From NCBI GenBank assembly GCA_964592235.1, contig CAZQCF010000002.1:62001-126000 (forward strand): a stretch of 64,000 nt of DNA, in the 5' to 3' direction. Shown here piece after piece: positions 18,301 to 25,706 of the stretch. Under the pieces are notes generated by a model. It made no database searches. It was not told where the DNA came from and was given only the letters and a program-made list of their open reading frames with translations. Origin of the DNA: PLA3 sp964592235. GTDB lineage: Bacteria > Planctomycetota > Phycisphaerae > UBA1845 > UTPLA1. Numbering within the stretch: the stretch's first letter is position 1; each line of letters starts with the position of its first letter. Position numbers and translations under genes: made by a program.

Positions 18301-18943
18301 CGTTGAACGTAATCCCCGCCTGCGCGAGACGCCACGGATCCGCCACGACCTGCACCTCGCGCTCGCGCCCGCCATATACCCCGATCGACGCGATGCCCTC
18401 CACGCGCTCCAGCACCGACTTGACGTTGTCATCTACAAACGTCTTCATAGAGGGAACCGATACGTCCGGTTCCTCGCTGGACAGGATCATCCACGCGATC
18501 GCCTCCTGACCGAACGGCCGGCCCGAAATCACGATCGGATTCTCGAACTCGTTCAGCGGAATCTGGTACTTCACCCGGCGCAGCGCGTCGCTTACGTCCT
18601 GCTTCGCCACGTCCTGGTTCGTGCCGACCACAAACTCCAGCGTGATCGCCCCGCTCCCCTGCGAGGCCGACGACGTTAACTTTTTCAACCCCGTCACGCT
18701 CTTGAGCACTTCTTCCTGCGGGTCGATGATTTCGCGCTCGACCTCCTCCGGACTGGCTCCCTCCCAGATTGTCGTTACCGAGACAACCGGCTCATCCATG
18801 TTCGGCGTCAACTGGATCGGCACACGGATCGGCGAGGGCAGAATCGTCGGCGGCACCACGGTCAGCAGGCCGAACAGAACCAGCAGCAGAACGCCGACCG
18901 CCACCTTCACGGGGTTCTTGATGAAGAAATCAATCAGGTGCAT
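15383..18943 (-). CDS. RND efflux transporter (HAE1/AcrB-like permease)
   Basis: The 1186-residue inner-membrane pump has a membrane helix after MHLIDFFIKNPVKV, a first large periplasmic domain, a helix bundle with GMVVDNAIVVLENI (proton-relay Asp in TM4), a second periplasmic loop, and a mirrored C-terminal helix bundle with ILLGIVVNNGILIVHQ. The loop near residues 600-700 is longer than in AcrB. The periplasmic adaptor gene lies 13 nt upstream. No TolC-like outer-membrane gene is in the window. Substrate unknown. Confidence 0.9.
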   Translation of the reverse strand: MHLIDFFIKNPVKVAVGVLLLVLFGLLTVVPPTILPSPIRVPIQLTPNMDEPVVSVTTIWEGASPEEVEREIIDPQEEVLKSVTGLKKLTSSASQGSGAITLEFVVGTNQDVAKQDVSDALRRVKYQIPLNEFENPIVISGRPFGQEAIAWMILSSEEPDVSVPSMKTFVDDNVKSVLERVEGIASIGVYGGREREVQVVADPWRLAQAGITFNELAQALTSQNTNVSAGASAQGKRDVVLRTMGQFTSLEEVRRTVIKTGPGGPIRVGDVAEARDDFKKQREFVRSKGREVIALAAYRETNANVIETMEGLREAVAGVNRDVLGPRGLDLELTNVYDQTVYIHSAIGLVKDNIYFGGALAVVVLLFFLRSLSATGIVALAIPISVIGTFLIIPLANRSVNVVMLAGLAFAVGMVVDNAIVVLENIYRHMEMGKPRGQAALEGAAEVWGAVLANSLTTAIVFLPIIFVKEEAGQLFRDIAIAISAAVLLSLVVSLTVIPPLAARYLTPSRAKAREEGGQLAHSLGRLVGWINRRVGRRLAVVVVATLASVWLSLRLAPEPSYLPSGNQNLIFGFLITPPGYNVHEFRQIGISLEEGNPVKGQIGIRPFWESELGSESYAKLLSDWSNMVEKFVVPGKQAEITAKEAILKDGESDRNERAEARARIRELRRDIALWRTPPPPIDNFFYVSFGGQAIMGCSSKDPDNVRPLLNVLNSTGFSVPDSFAIFFQTSIFTNLGESNSVEVEVRGDNLDRVTAAAGNISMACRERFGNMPESTPRNFQLGRREDRLIPDRVRAGEVGLNVADIGSIVRACGDGRVVGQYREGGDSVDLTIKFAGLDDPDHARGATSRVTETPVFTPSGRIVPLSSVCRLDRTTAPQEINHIETQRSVKLTIRPPEGMALPDVINTIQEDIVAPMRTAAGYGMQQMKIEPGITVSLAGNADKLRTTWDALKWLLFLSFLICYLLMAGLFESFAYPFVIIFTVPFAVIGGFIGLALINQWTWSNPSLAVQQLDMLTILGFVILLGIVVNNGILIVHQSLNYMSYGRTAQDAIVESVQSRLRPILMTVMTTFFGQLPLVIRPGSGAELYRGLGAVVLGGLLVSTVFTLIVVPAVLSLFLGARAHLSRALFGRRLLRPNSDLATSLTLEMTSPGSAGVSEGSIEPAPASVRDEPGTSRALAASPQQG

Positions 18944-18956
18944 GGGGCGGGCGCTT

Positions 18957-20225
18957 TCAACTGGCTCGCGGGTGATGCTCGCGGGCAATCTTGGAGGCAC
19001 ACGGGCGAACATGGTTCATGGCCGCGCGCTTCGGGGTCGAAGGTTGGCTGCTCGAATCTGCCGGTTGACTTGCAGGAGCCTGCGCCGGCTTGACCAGCGC
19101 CGCCGATTCCGGGGACAGCGCGACCGGTGAGGGGCCGAACATGTATTCATTTCCGCGAATAACCACAGCTCGCAATTCATCAACGCCAGGGCCGGAAATG
19201 GACACGCGGTCGGCCAGCTCTGATTCGATTTTCACGGGAACGGGTACCGCCAGGAATCCCTCCGCCGTCTCCGTGATCGAGAAGACCATCTGCTGCGCCC
19301 CGCGTACGACGACGGCATCCTTCGGCACAACCGGCGCCACGCGCTGCGGACCATTCGGAACGGCCACGCGTGCGAACATTCCCGCGAGAATTTCCGCATG
19401 GGGATTGGCAACGTCCGCCTCGATCGGTATGGTTCGAGCCTGCGGATCGGCATCCGGGACCCGCCGCGCGATCTTCCCGTCGAAGCTCCGCTGCAATGCG
19501 TCAATATGAACCATCACCGACTCTCCCGGCCTGCACCAGCTGGCGGCTGATTCCGGCGCCGACACCCGCACGCGCACGGTCGACAAGTCAATCAACTCCA
19601 CCACGTCACCACCCAGCTCCAACCAACTGCCGATCTCGGTGCGCTTGGTGACCACGAAACCGTCACACGGCGCGCGGATCGTCATTCTCGCGACGTCGTC
19701 GGCCATCCGATCGACCGTCGCCTGATATGCTGCGTGACCATGGACCGCCTGCTGGTGGCGACCCTTGGCAGCCTCGTACACCTCTCGCGCATCGCGGAAC
19801 TCCTTCTCGGTGCAGCGCTCCAGCTTGTACAAGCCTTCCATTCGCTGCGCTTCGAACTCCGCCTGGCGCAGCAAGGCTTCCCGCTCAACGATTACGTCGC
19901 CCAACTCCGACAGGCGCGCTTTCGATTCCGCCAGAGCGAGCTGCCGCTGGGTCTCGCGCAGCTTGCAAAGCACTGCGCCCTTCGCAACGGAATCGCCCTC
20001 TTCCACAGGCAACTCGGCAACGAGGCCCGATACTTCGGTCGCGACGACGGTGCGAAGGCGCGGCCGAACCGTGCCGACCAGCTGAATGGTCGGCGCGACG
20101 GCCTCGCGCTCGACGGAAGCAACAACAACTGCGCGCGCCATCCCGGGTTGCCCGTACACCGCCACAGCCGGAAACACGGCCCCACTGCACATCAGCATCA
20201 GAACGAGTAATCGCTTCAACGCCAT
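18957..20225 (-). CDS. RND periplasmic adaptor (membrane fusion protein)
   Basis: The 422-residue protein has an N-terminal signal sequence (MALKRLLVLMLMCSG to VYG), a biotinyl-lipoyl half-motif (VATEVSGLVAELPVEEGDSV), an alpha-helical hairpin at about 100-160, the second lipoyl half (IRAPCDGFVVTKRTEIG), a beta-barrel domain, and a Pro/Gln/Ser-rich tail. It bridges the RND pump and an outer-membrane channel. An upstream in-frame ATG at 20249 adds 8 residues. It coincides with the predicted transcription start, so the choice between the two starts is uncertain. Confidence 0.87.
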   Translation of the reverse strand: MALKRLLVLMLMCSGAVFPAVAVYGQPGMARAVVVASVEREAVAPTIQLVGTVRPRLRTVVATEVSGLVAELPVEEGDSVAKGAVLCKLRETQRQLALAESKARLSELGDVIVEREALLRQAEFEAQRMEGLYKLERCTEKEFRDAREVYEAAKGRHQQAVHGHAAYQATVDRMADDVARMTIRAPCDGFVVTKRTEIGSWLELGGDVVELIDLSTVRVRVSAPESAASWCRPGESVMVHIDALQRSFDGKIARRVPDADPQARTIPIEADVANPHAEILAGMFARVAVPNGPQRVAPVVPKDAVVVRGAQQMVFSITETAEGFLAVPVPVKIESELADRVSISGPGVDELRAVVIRGNEYMFGPSPVALSPESAALVKPAQAPASQPADSSSQPSTPKRAAMNHVRPCASKIAREHHPRAS

Positions 20226-20255
20226 CTCCCGCACCCAGCTCTCTTGCATGTCCGG

Positions 20256-20283
20256 ATTTTAGGTCCGATCAGCCGCATGGCAA
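20256..20283 (-). promoter_or_regulatory. promoter for the RND adaptor-pump operon
   Basis: On the minus strand TTGCCA (20283-20278) and TAAAAT (20261-20256) are 16 nt apart; each matches the sigma70 consensus at 5 of 6 positions. Transcription would begin near 20249, giving a leader of about 24 nt for the ATG at 20225, or none for the ATG at 20249. Confidence 0.6.
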
Positions 20284-20486
20284 TGCGATCAAACAGCAAG
20301 AAAGGTCCAATATCCGCCCGCTGATTCACCCCCTAGTCACTCCGCCCCCCGATAGAGGTCGCCTTTCAGCCTTTCTCCAATGCTGATTCCGTCAGGAAGA
20401 ACGGGTATACTTGGGTATCATTAAGCGCATGCCGCAAGGGGAGCGGCCCATTCGGCGAGCCTTCGCCGATCCGGTCGAGCAGATTG

Positions 20487-23114
20487 ATGACGGATTCGCA
20501 GCACCGCCAGCCCGGGCAATCACCGGAAGTCGCGGGCAAACCGATGCCCGACGCCGCCACCGAACCGCGCGCGCAACCGCTACACCCCGGACTGCCGACC
20601 GGCACCGGCCTCGGCAAGTACCGGATTCTCGAGCGCATCCGCACGTATCATCACGCTGTTGTCTACAAAGCTCGCGACGGCATGCTGGATCGCCTCGTCA
20701 CGCTCAAACAGATGTCGACCGACCTGCTTGACGACCCCATCGCCTGCGGCAACTTCAAACGCGAAGCTCATTTCCTGGCCCGATGCTCCTTCGACCCGCG
20801 ATTCGTCGTCAATGTCTTCGAACTCATTGAAGATGAAGTCGGCCTGTTCATCGTTGAGGAATATGTCGACGGCCACTGGCTGGATTCACTTATCGCCAAG
20901 CGACAGGTCGGTCCGAAGGACGCGCCCAGAATTCTCCGAACTGCCGGAGCAGGATTGAAACTGCTGCATGGATTGAGCATCGTCCACCGTTGCATCGACC
21001 CGACCAACATCCTGATCACGCCTGCCGGGGTCGGTAAGATCGCCAATCTCTCCTGCGCTGCTCATGAAAGCGATACGGGCCGCCCGCCGGTTGTCACTCC
21101 GAGATACGCTGCCCCCGAGCTTCTGCTTGAACAGGGGTACGACGACCGCGTCGATGTTTACAGCCTCGGCATGACACTCTATGAAATCTGCATCGGCCGC
21201 CGCGCCATGGAGCAGTTCATCGCGCAAAATGCCGGTACCGGTCCCGCAGGCATGGGTCGATGGATCGACTGGGTTGCCAACGAGAGCCTTTCGCTGCCTC
21301 GTGCCGATGCCGTCAATCCGCTCGTGCCGCAGCACCTCGCGAACGTTATTGAGCGCATGACGGCAAAACGCCTGGAGGATCGATTCACCTCCATCGACGA
21401 GGCAATCGACACGCTGGCGGCAGCCCGCACGTTGGCAAAACCCGCGCCGCACGTCAAGCCGCGCGCCCCCGCCATCCCGCGCACGCCGCCGGCGCCTGAT
21501 CGCGCCCACGTGGCTGCGCCGACGCCGATTTGGCAATCGGCGGCTTCGGCTTCCCAACAAGGACAACCGCCTCTGCGCGAGCCCGCTTCGTCGCCTGTGC
21601 GCAATGCGGCATTCCGACCGACCACGCAACCCTTCACCGTGCGGCCAGCCACGTCGGTTACAACCAACCAGGCAACGGCCTCGCACCGCTCTGAACAGGC
21701 TACACCCGCCGAGCCACGCATCCCAACTCGGACGGCGACCCCGCGCCGCTCGACGCGTCGAACTTCCCGGTCACCTGTTCCAGCCGCGCGGGTTATCCCG
21801 CGCATCGGGCATGTGCCTCCGGCCCCGGAAGCCCATGAAAGCTACAAGAAACGCTACCCGCGAATCCTGAAGAGCGCGTTTGCCGCCGCTCTGTTGATCG
21901 CCGTCGCTACTTATGGTGGCAAATGGGCGTGGCAGTCGCATTTCCAAGGCTCGATGCGCAGCCCCGCGCGCGTCATCTTCACCCTTGCGGAGGACGCTTA
22001 CCGAGCCGGCCAATTGGAGGAATCCCGCTCGCGCTTCCGAGAATTGGCGAACATGAAACTTACTGATCCCACCGACGTTTCGTTGCAGCGCGCGGCCGGA
22101 GGATGGCTGGAGCTTTTCGAAGCCTATCGTGCCCTGGACCGTGGCGATTACGAAGCGGTTCAACTGCGTCTGGCTTCAGCGCGCGAGCAGGGAGTCGAAA
22201 CGTTCCGCATTCAGGAACTTCAGTCGCGAATGTGGGAGAAGAAGGATAGCGAGCGATTGGTCACCGAGGGAATGGAAGCCCTGGCTCGCGATGACTTCGC
22301 CGCCGCTGAACGCGCCTTTGCCGCATACGAGGAGCAGGTTGGAAAAGGTGGCGCCAATTCGGAATCGCTGCGCGAAGCACTGGAATCGGCGAAGCGGGAT
22401 TATCGCTATCGCCAGTCGCTCAAGGATGCGCGGCGTCTTCTCTTACGCGATGATTTCGCGGCAGCCCTGGGCAGCTTGAGCCAGTCTGAAGCGATTCGCA
22501 TCACGAGCGAAACGCGCGACCTGCGCAAGGAGATTATCGACGCTAAGAATCGGTTTGAGTGGATTCTGACGGGCGATGAAGCGCTCATGGCCCGCGATTA
22601 CAATCTCGCCGTCAGCTCCTACGAGCGCGCCAGCGAAGCGGCGCCGACCGCCGAAGTGGAAACCAAGCTCAAGACGGCGCGCGCCCACCTCTTCCTCGAG
22701 CAAGCCAAACGCGCGATCGCCGCCGGAGACGTTCTGGCAAGCGAAGATCTGCTTCGCAATTCTCTCTACAACGCAGATACGGACGAAGCGCGTCGACAGA
22801 TGGACCGGTTCGCTCCGGCCTTTGAGGCCGCAAGACTTGTGAAACGAGGCGACGCCGCCATGGCCGCCAATCAATTCGAGGAAGCCGAGCAGCTCTATCG
22901 CAGTGCCCTGCCGCAGCTTCCCGAGTCCGCCCAAGCGCACGTGCAGGAGAAAATTCTTCAAGCGAAGCGAGGCAGCGCCATGGACCGCGGCGACAAGGCT
23001 TTTCTGCGCGGGGATATGACCGCGGCCTTGCTGGCCTATCGCGAGGCCCAACGCATCAAGAACGGCCCGGACGTGGAGGAGAAGATCAGCCGCATCCAGG
23101 CCCAGATCCCCTGA
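20487..23114 (+). CDS. membrane-anchored Ser/Thr pseudokinase with C-terminal helical repeats
   Basis: The 875-residue protein keeps the kinase fold but not the catalytic set. The beta-3 Lys (K74 in VTLK), alpha-C Glu (E93), APE (209-211) and DVYSLGMTLYE are present. The glycine loop is gone (IRTYHHAVVYKA), HRD is HRC (167-169), the Lys after it is Asp171, and DFG is NLS (187-189). A Pro/Ala/Thr-rich linker leads to one membrane helix near 461-482. The periplasmic part, about 490-875, is a series of helical TPR-like repeats. It may be a binding or scaffold receptor. The ATG at 20487 is used; a TTG one codon upstream is possible. TATACT at 20406-20411 is a candidate -10 without a clear -35. 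Confidence 0.85.
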   Translation: MTDSQHRQPGQSPEVAGKPMPDAATEPRAQPLHPGLPTGTGLGKYRILERIRTYHHAVVYKARDGMLDRLVTLKQMSTDLLDDPIACGNFKREAHFLARCSFDPRFVVNVFELIEDEVGLFIVEEYVDGHWLDSLIAKRQVGPKDAPRILRTAGAGLKLLHGLSIVHRCIDPTNILITPAGVGKIANLSCAAHESDTGRPPVVTPRYAAPELLLEQGYDDRVDVYSLGMTLYEICIGRRAMEQFIAQNAGTGPAGMGRWIDWVANESLSLPRADAVNPLVPQHLANVIERMTAKRLEDRFTSIDEAIDTLAAARTLAKPAPHVKPRAPAIPRTPPAPDRAHVAAPTPIWQSAASASQQGQPPLREPASSPVRNAAFRPTTQPFTVRPATSVTTNQATASHRSEQATPAEPRIPTRTATPRRSTRRTSRSPVPAARVIPRIGHVPPAPEAHESYKKRYPRILKSAFAAALLIAVATYGGKWAWQSHFQGSMRSPARVIFTLAEDAYRAGQLEESRSRFRELANMKLTDPTDVSLQRAAGGWLELFEAYRALDRGDYEAVQLRLASAREQGVETFRIQELQSRMWEKKDSERLVTEGMEALARDDFAAAERAFAAYEEQVGKGGANSESLREALESAKRDYRYRQSLKDARRLLLRDDFAAALGSLSQSEAIRITSETRDLRKEIIDAKNRFEWILTGDEALMARDYNLAVSSYERASEAAPTAEVETKLKTARAHLFLEQAKRAIAAGDVLASEDLLRNSLYNADTDEARRQMDRFAPAFEAARLVKRGDAAMAANQFEEAEQLYRSALPQLPESAQAHVQEKILQAKRGSAMDRGDKAFLRGDMTAALLAYREAQRIKNGPDVEEKISRIQAQIP

Positions 23115-23253
23115 AACCACTCTCTTCATCCGTAACTATTGTCCCCTCAAGTACTTACCGGTCAATTAGATAATCCCGAAAATCGTTGAACCTGGGACCG
23201 TTCTCCTCCCACTCTTAGGATGAGCGGCGGCGCTGAACTGCAGCGTCGAACCC

Positions 23254-23757
23254 ATGAATCAGCAATGGCTGCAAGACGCGTACGAAGAACACGGACCGAT
23301 GATCCTGGCCTATCTGCGCGCCCGCCTGGCCAACGCTCACGACTGCGAGGAACTCTTGCAACAGACGTTTGTCACGATTGCATCTGACCCGCGTGGCTAC
23401 CATGCAGCCGTGTCGCCCCGTGCATGGCTGATCGGGATCGCTCGGAACCATCTCCGCGATCACCTTCGCCGGCGACGGCCGCATCTTTCGGCGTCGGATG
23501 AAATGGACGTGCCGGCCGTGATCGTCAGCACCGATGAGCGCCTGGAAGAAGTTCGCCTTGCCATGGCACGGCTGCCTGGTGCCCAGCGGGAGGTACTCGA
23601 GCTGCGCCTTCGAGACGAGATGTCTTACGCGGAAATCGCCGAAGCGCTCGACGTGCCTGTCGGGACCGTGCGATCAAGAATCCACCACGCCGTCGAGACC
23701 TTGCGACGGCGCTTCGCGCCGCGGGAGCAAACGGCGAGAACGCCGCCTGTTTCGTAA
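23254..23757 (+). CDS. ECF-type sigma-70 family RNA polymerase sigma factor
   Basis: The 167-residue protein has region 2 (HDCEELLQQTFVTIA, PRAWLIGIARNHLRDHLRRRRP) and region 4 with a helix-turn-helix (MSYAEIAEALDVPVGTVRSRIHHAVETLR), the minimal ECF layout. It is followed by a putative anti-sigma gene 27 nt downstream, so it is likely held inactive at the membrane until a signal arrives. No C-terminal extension is present. Confidence 0.9.
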   Translation: MNQQWLQDAYEEHGPMILAYLRARLANAHDCEELLQQTFVTIASDPRGYHAAVSPRAWLIGIARNHLRDHLRRRRPHLSASDEMDVPAVIVSTDERLEEVRLAMARLPGAQREVLELRLRDEMSYAEIAEALDVPVGTVRSRIHHAVETLRRRFAPREQTARTPPVS

Positions 23758-23784
23758 CAATTCCGGGGACCTGGGAGTTGTCTG

Positions 23785-24261
23785 ATGGATACTGCAACGC
23801 TTCAACGACTCATCCTCGACCGCGAGCTGGGCGAGTTAAGCGCCGACACCGAGGCCCTGCTCGAGGCTTACCTCGCTTCGCTGCCACCTGACGTGTGCGG
23901 CGAACAGGAAATCGCTTCAACAGTCCGTCACGTGCGCAGGGCGCTGGCCGCACCACCCTCGAACCGGCCGACTGCTCTGCCGCCCCTTCGGGTCGCACGG
24001 CCGCCGATTTGGCGAATTGCCGGTCTTGAGCGATTGGCCGCGGCAGCTGCGATTGGACTCGCATTCTTCGCCGGGTCGCGCTCGGTCTCGACGCCTGCCG
24101 CGCGAGATGCGCCCAATTCTGCAATTCTCGTGGCCGACAGCGTACACGCCGCCACGGGGTTCTGGTCAATCGATCGTCTTCGGCGCACCAAGGCAGACGC
24201 CTCGCCGCAATCCCCTTCACTGAACTGGACCTCACCCCTCATGCTGCCCCAACCTGGATAA
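23785..24261 (+). CDS. putative anti-sigma factor (single membrane span)
   Basis: The 158-residue protein has an acidic N-terminal helical region (LILDRELGELSADTEALLEAYL), one membrane helix near 80-99 (ERLAAAAAIGLAFFAG) and a short extracytoplasmic tail. The zinc-finger HxxxCxxC motif of ZAS anti-sigma factors is absent. The role rests on gene order: it directly follows the ECF gene (GGGAG 7 nt before its ATG) and precedes a lipoprotein gene by 5 nt. Confidence 0.6.
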   Translation: MDTATLQRLILDRELGELSADTEALLEAYLASLPPDVCGEQEIASTVRHVRRALAAPPSNRPTALPPLRVARPPIWRIAGLERLAAAAAIGLAFFAGSRSVSTPAARDAPNSAILVADSVHAATGFWSIDRLRRTKADASPQSPSLNWTSPLMLPQPG

Positions 24262-24266
24262 GGATC

Positions 24267-25643
24267 ATGAACCGCCAATTCGCACTCATCGCTGCAAGCT
24301 TGTTTCTGCTCCCATCCTCCGCGTGCATCCCCGAAAAACGCGTCGTCTGGTCGCACGACGGCAACACCGCGGCCATTTCGACCAATAAGGGGCTGCGCTT
24401 TGCCGACGGCGACGGAAAACTCCTCGGCGCGCGACTCGATTGCACCGCGGCGCGAACGTCGTGGTTCCACGATAACCGGCGACTGGCGGTGGCGTATGCA
24501 CAGGAAGTGGAGGGTTGGGAACAGATCGCCCCCATCTACTCGCCGCAACAGATTCAGGAGATCGAGTCGGCTGCTCGCTCTGCAAAGGAACGCGTGCTGG
24601 CGTACGACGGCGACTGGAACCAGTTCAAACTCACCCCGCAGGATTCGCACACACCGGGCATGGACGCGGCGATCCTGTTCTATCTGCGCGATAAGCTCCG
24701 CGAAGGACTCCCCGAAAAACTCGGTGACACCTGGGCCGCCTTTCGCGAGGCCCACGCCACGATCTGGACGCTGCAACGCTTCGACTTCGCGCGTGACAAG
24801 CTGACGCCCGGAAAGGTGCTGCGCCGCTCGCTCGATGAAATGTGGATGCCGGCTGTGTCCCCATCGGGCAAAGCCGTCGCCTACCTGGCGAAATCCGCTT
24901 CCACGCACAAGGACGCCGTCGGCTTGTACGTACTGTCAACCGAAGGCGGTGACGCGCGACTGATTCATGCAAATGTCGCGATGGGATATGATTGGAGCGC
25001 CGACGGAAAGAGCCTTGTGTACCTGTGTGGCCCGGCCGATGGCGGAAACGAGTCGGACGTGACGCTCGGAAGCGTTTCCACGATCCAGGTTGCCGGTGAT
25101 GACGGAGCCCTGCTGGCGACGTTCAACAAGCAGGAGGATCATGTTGGCATCCTCTTCAGCCAGCTGTTTAACGTGCGGGCGCTCTGCGACGGGCGGCTGA
25201 TGTTCTCATCGGTCGAGTTCTCGTTACCCGCGACCAATCGCGACATGCCCCAGCGATGGACGCTCTTCATGCTTGATCCACGAACGCCTGCATCCGTGCT
25301 GCGGGTCTTGCCGCGTGATTTCAACGAGCCGATTGAAATGACTTCCGCACTCTTCCAGCTCTCTCCGGACGAGCAGCGCGTGCTCATACCCGGACTGAAG
25401 GGCCGTGTGTACCTCTATGACTTCGCAAGCGGGGAGACCAAGGCCGTCCAGTCCGAAGACGTTGTCGACCGCGCGCAGATTGTCCCGTCCTGGCGCAACA
25501 ACGCCGAGTTTACGTTTGTTCGGCCGATCAAATCCGCCGACGGGAAGGATGGCGGAGAACTGGCACACTGGAAGGCGGAAGCGCCCCAACCGCTCGGAAA
25601 GGATTGGCCGGACGAAACGCGGGACGGCTGGCTCGCGCCCTGA
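24267..25643 (+). CDS. lipoprotein with WD40/TolB-like beta-propeller
   Basis: The 458-residue protein has a lipoprotein signal (LIAASLFLLPSSAC, lipidated Cys20). The body is made of repeated beta-propeller blades: VVWSHDGNTAAIST, AVSPSGKAVAYLAK, YDWSADGKSLVYLC, LSPDEQRVLIPG. A helical insert of about 100 residues sits between the first blades. It starts 5 nt after the anti-sigma gene, so it is probably co-transcribed and may sense or report the signal for the ECF system. The gene converges on the NHL gene. Confidence 0.72.
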   Translation: MNRQFALIAASLFLLPSSACIPEKRVVWSHDGNTAAISTNKGLRFADGDGKLLGARLDCTAARTSWFHDNRRLAVAYAQEVEGWEQIAPIYSPQQIQEIESAARSAKERVLAYDGDWNQFKLTPQDSHTPGMDAAILFYLRDKLREGLPEKLGDTWAAFREAHATIWTLQRFDFARDKLTPGKVLRRSLDEMWMPAVSPSGKAVAYLAKSASTHKDAVGLYVLSTEGGDARLIHANVAMGYDWSADGKSLVYLCGPADGGNESDVTLGSVSTIQVAGDDGALLATFNKQEDHVGILFSQLFNVRALCDGRLMFSSVEFSLPATNRDMPQRWTLFMLDPRTPASVLRVLPRDFNEPIEMTSALFQLSPDEQRVLIPGLKGRVYLYDFASGETKAVQSEDVVDRAQIVPSWRNNAEFTFVRPIKSADGKDGGELAHWKAEAPQPLGKDWPDETRDGWLAP

Positions 25644-25706
25644 TGGCGACGTCGAACGGGCGATCGGCGCGGCAGCGCTCGAACAACAACACCGCGCCAT
25701 CCGCCC

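Noticed and set aside
20487..23114. Active Ser/Thr protein kinase
   Set aside because: The catalytic Asp, the Lys after it, the Mg-binding DFG Asp and the glycine loop are all replaced, so an active-kinase call cannot be supported.
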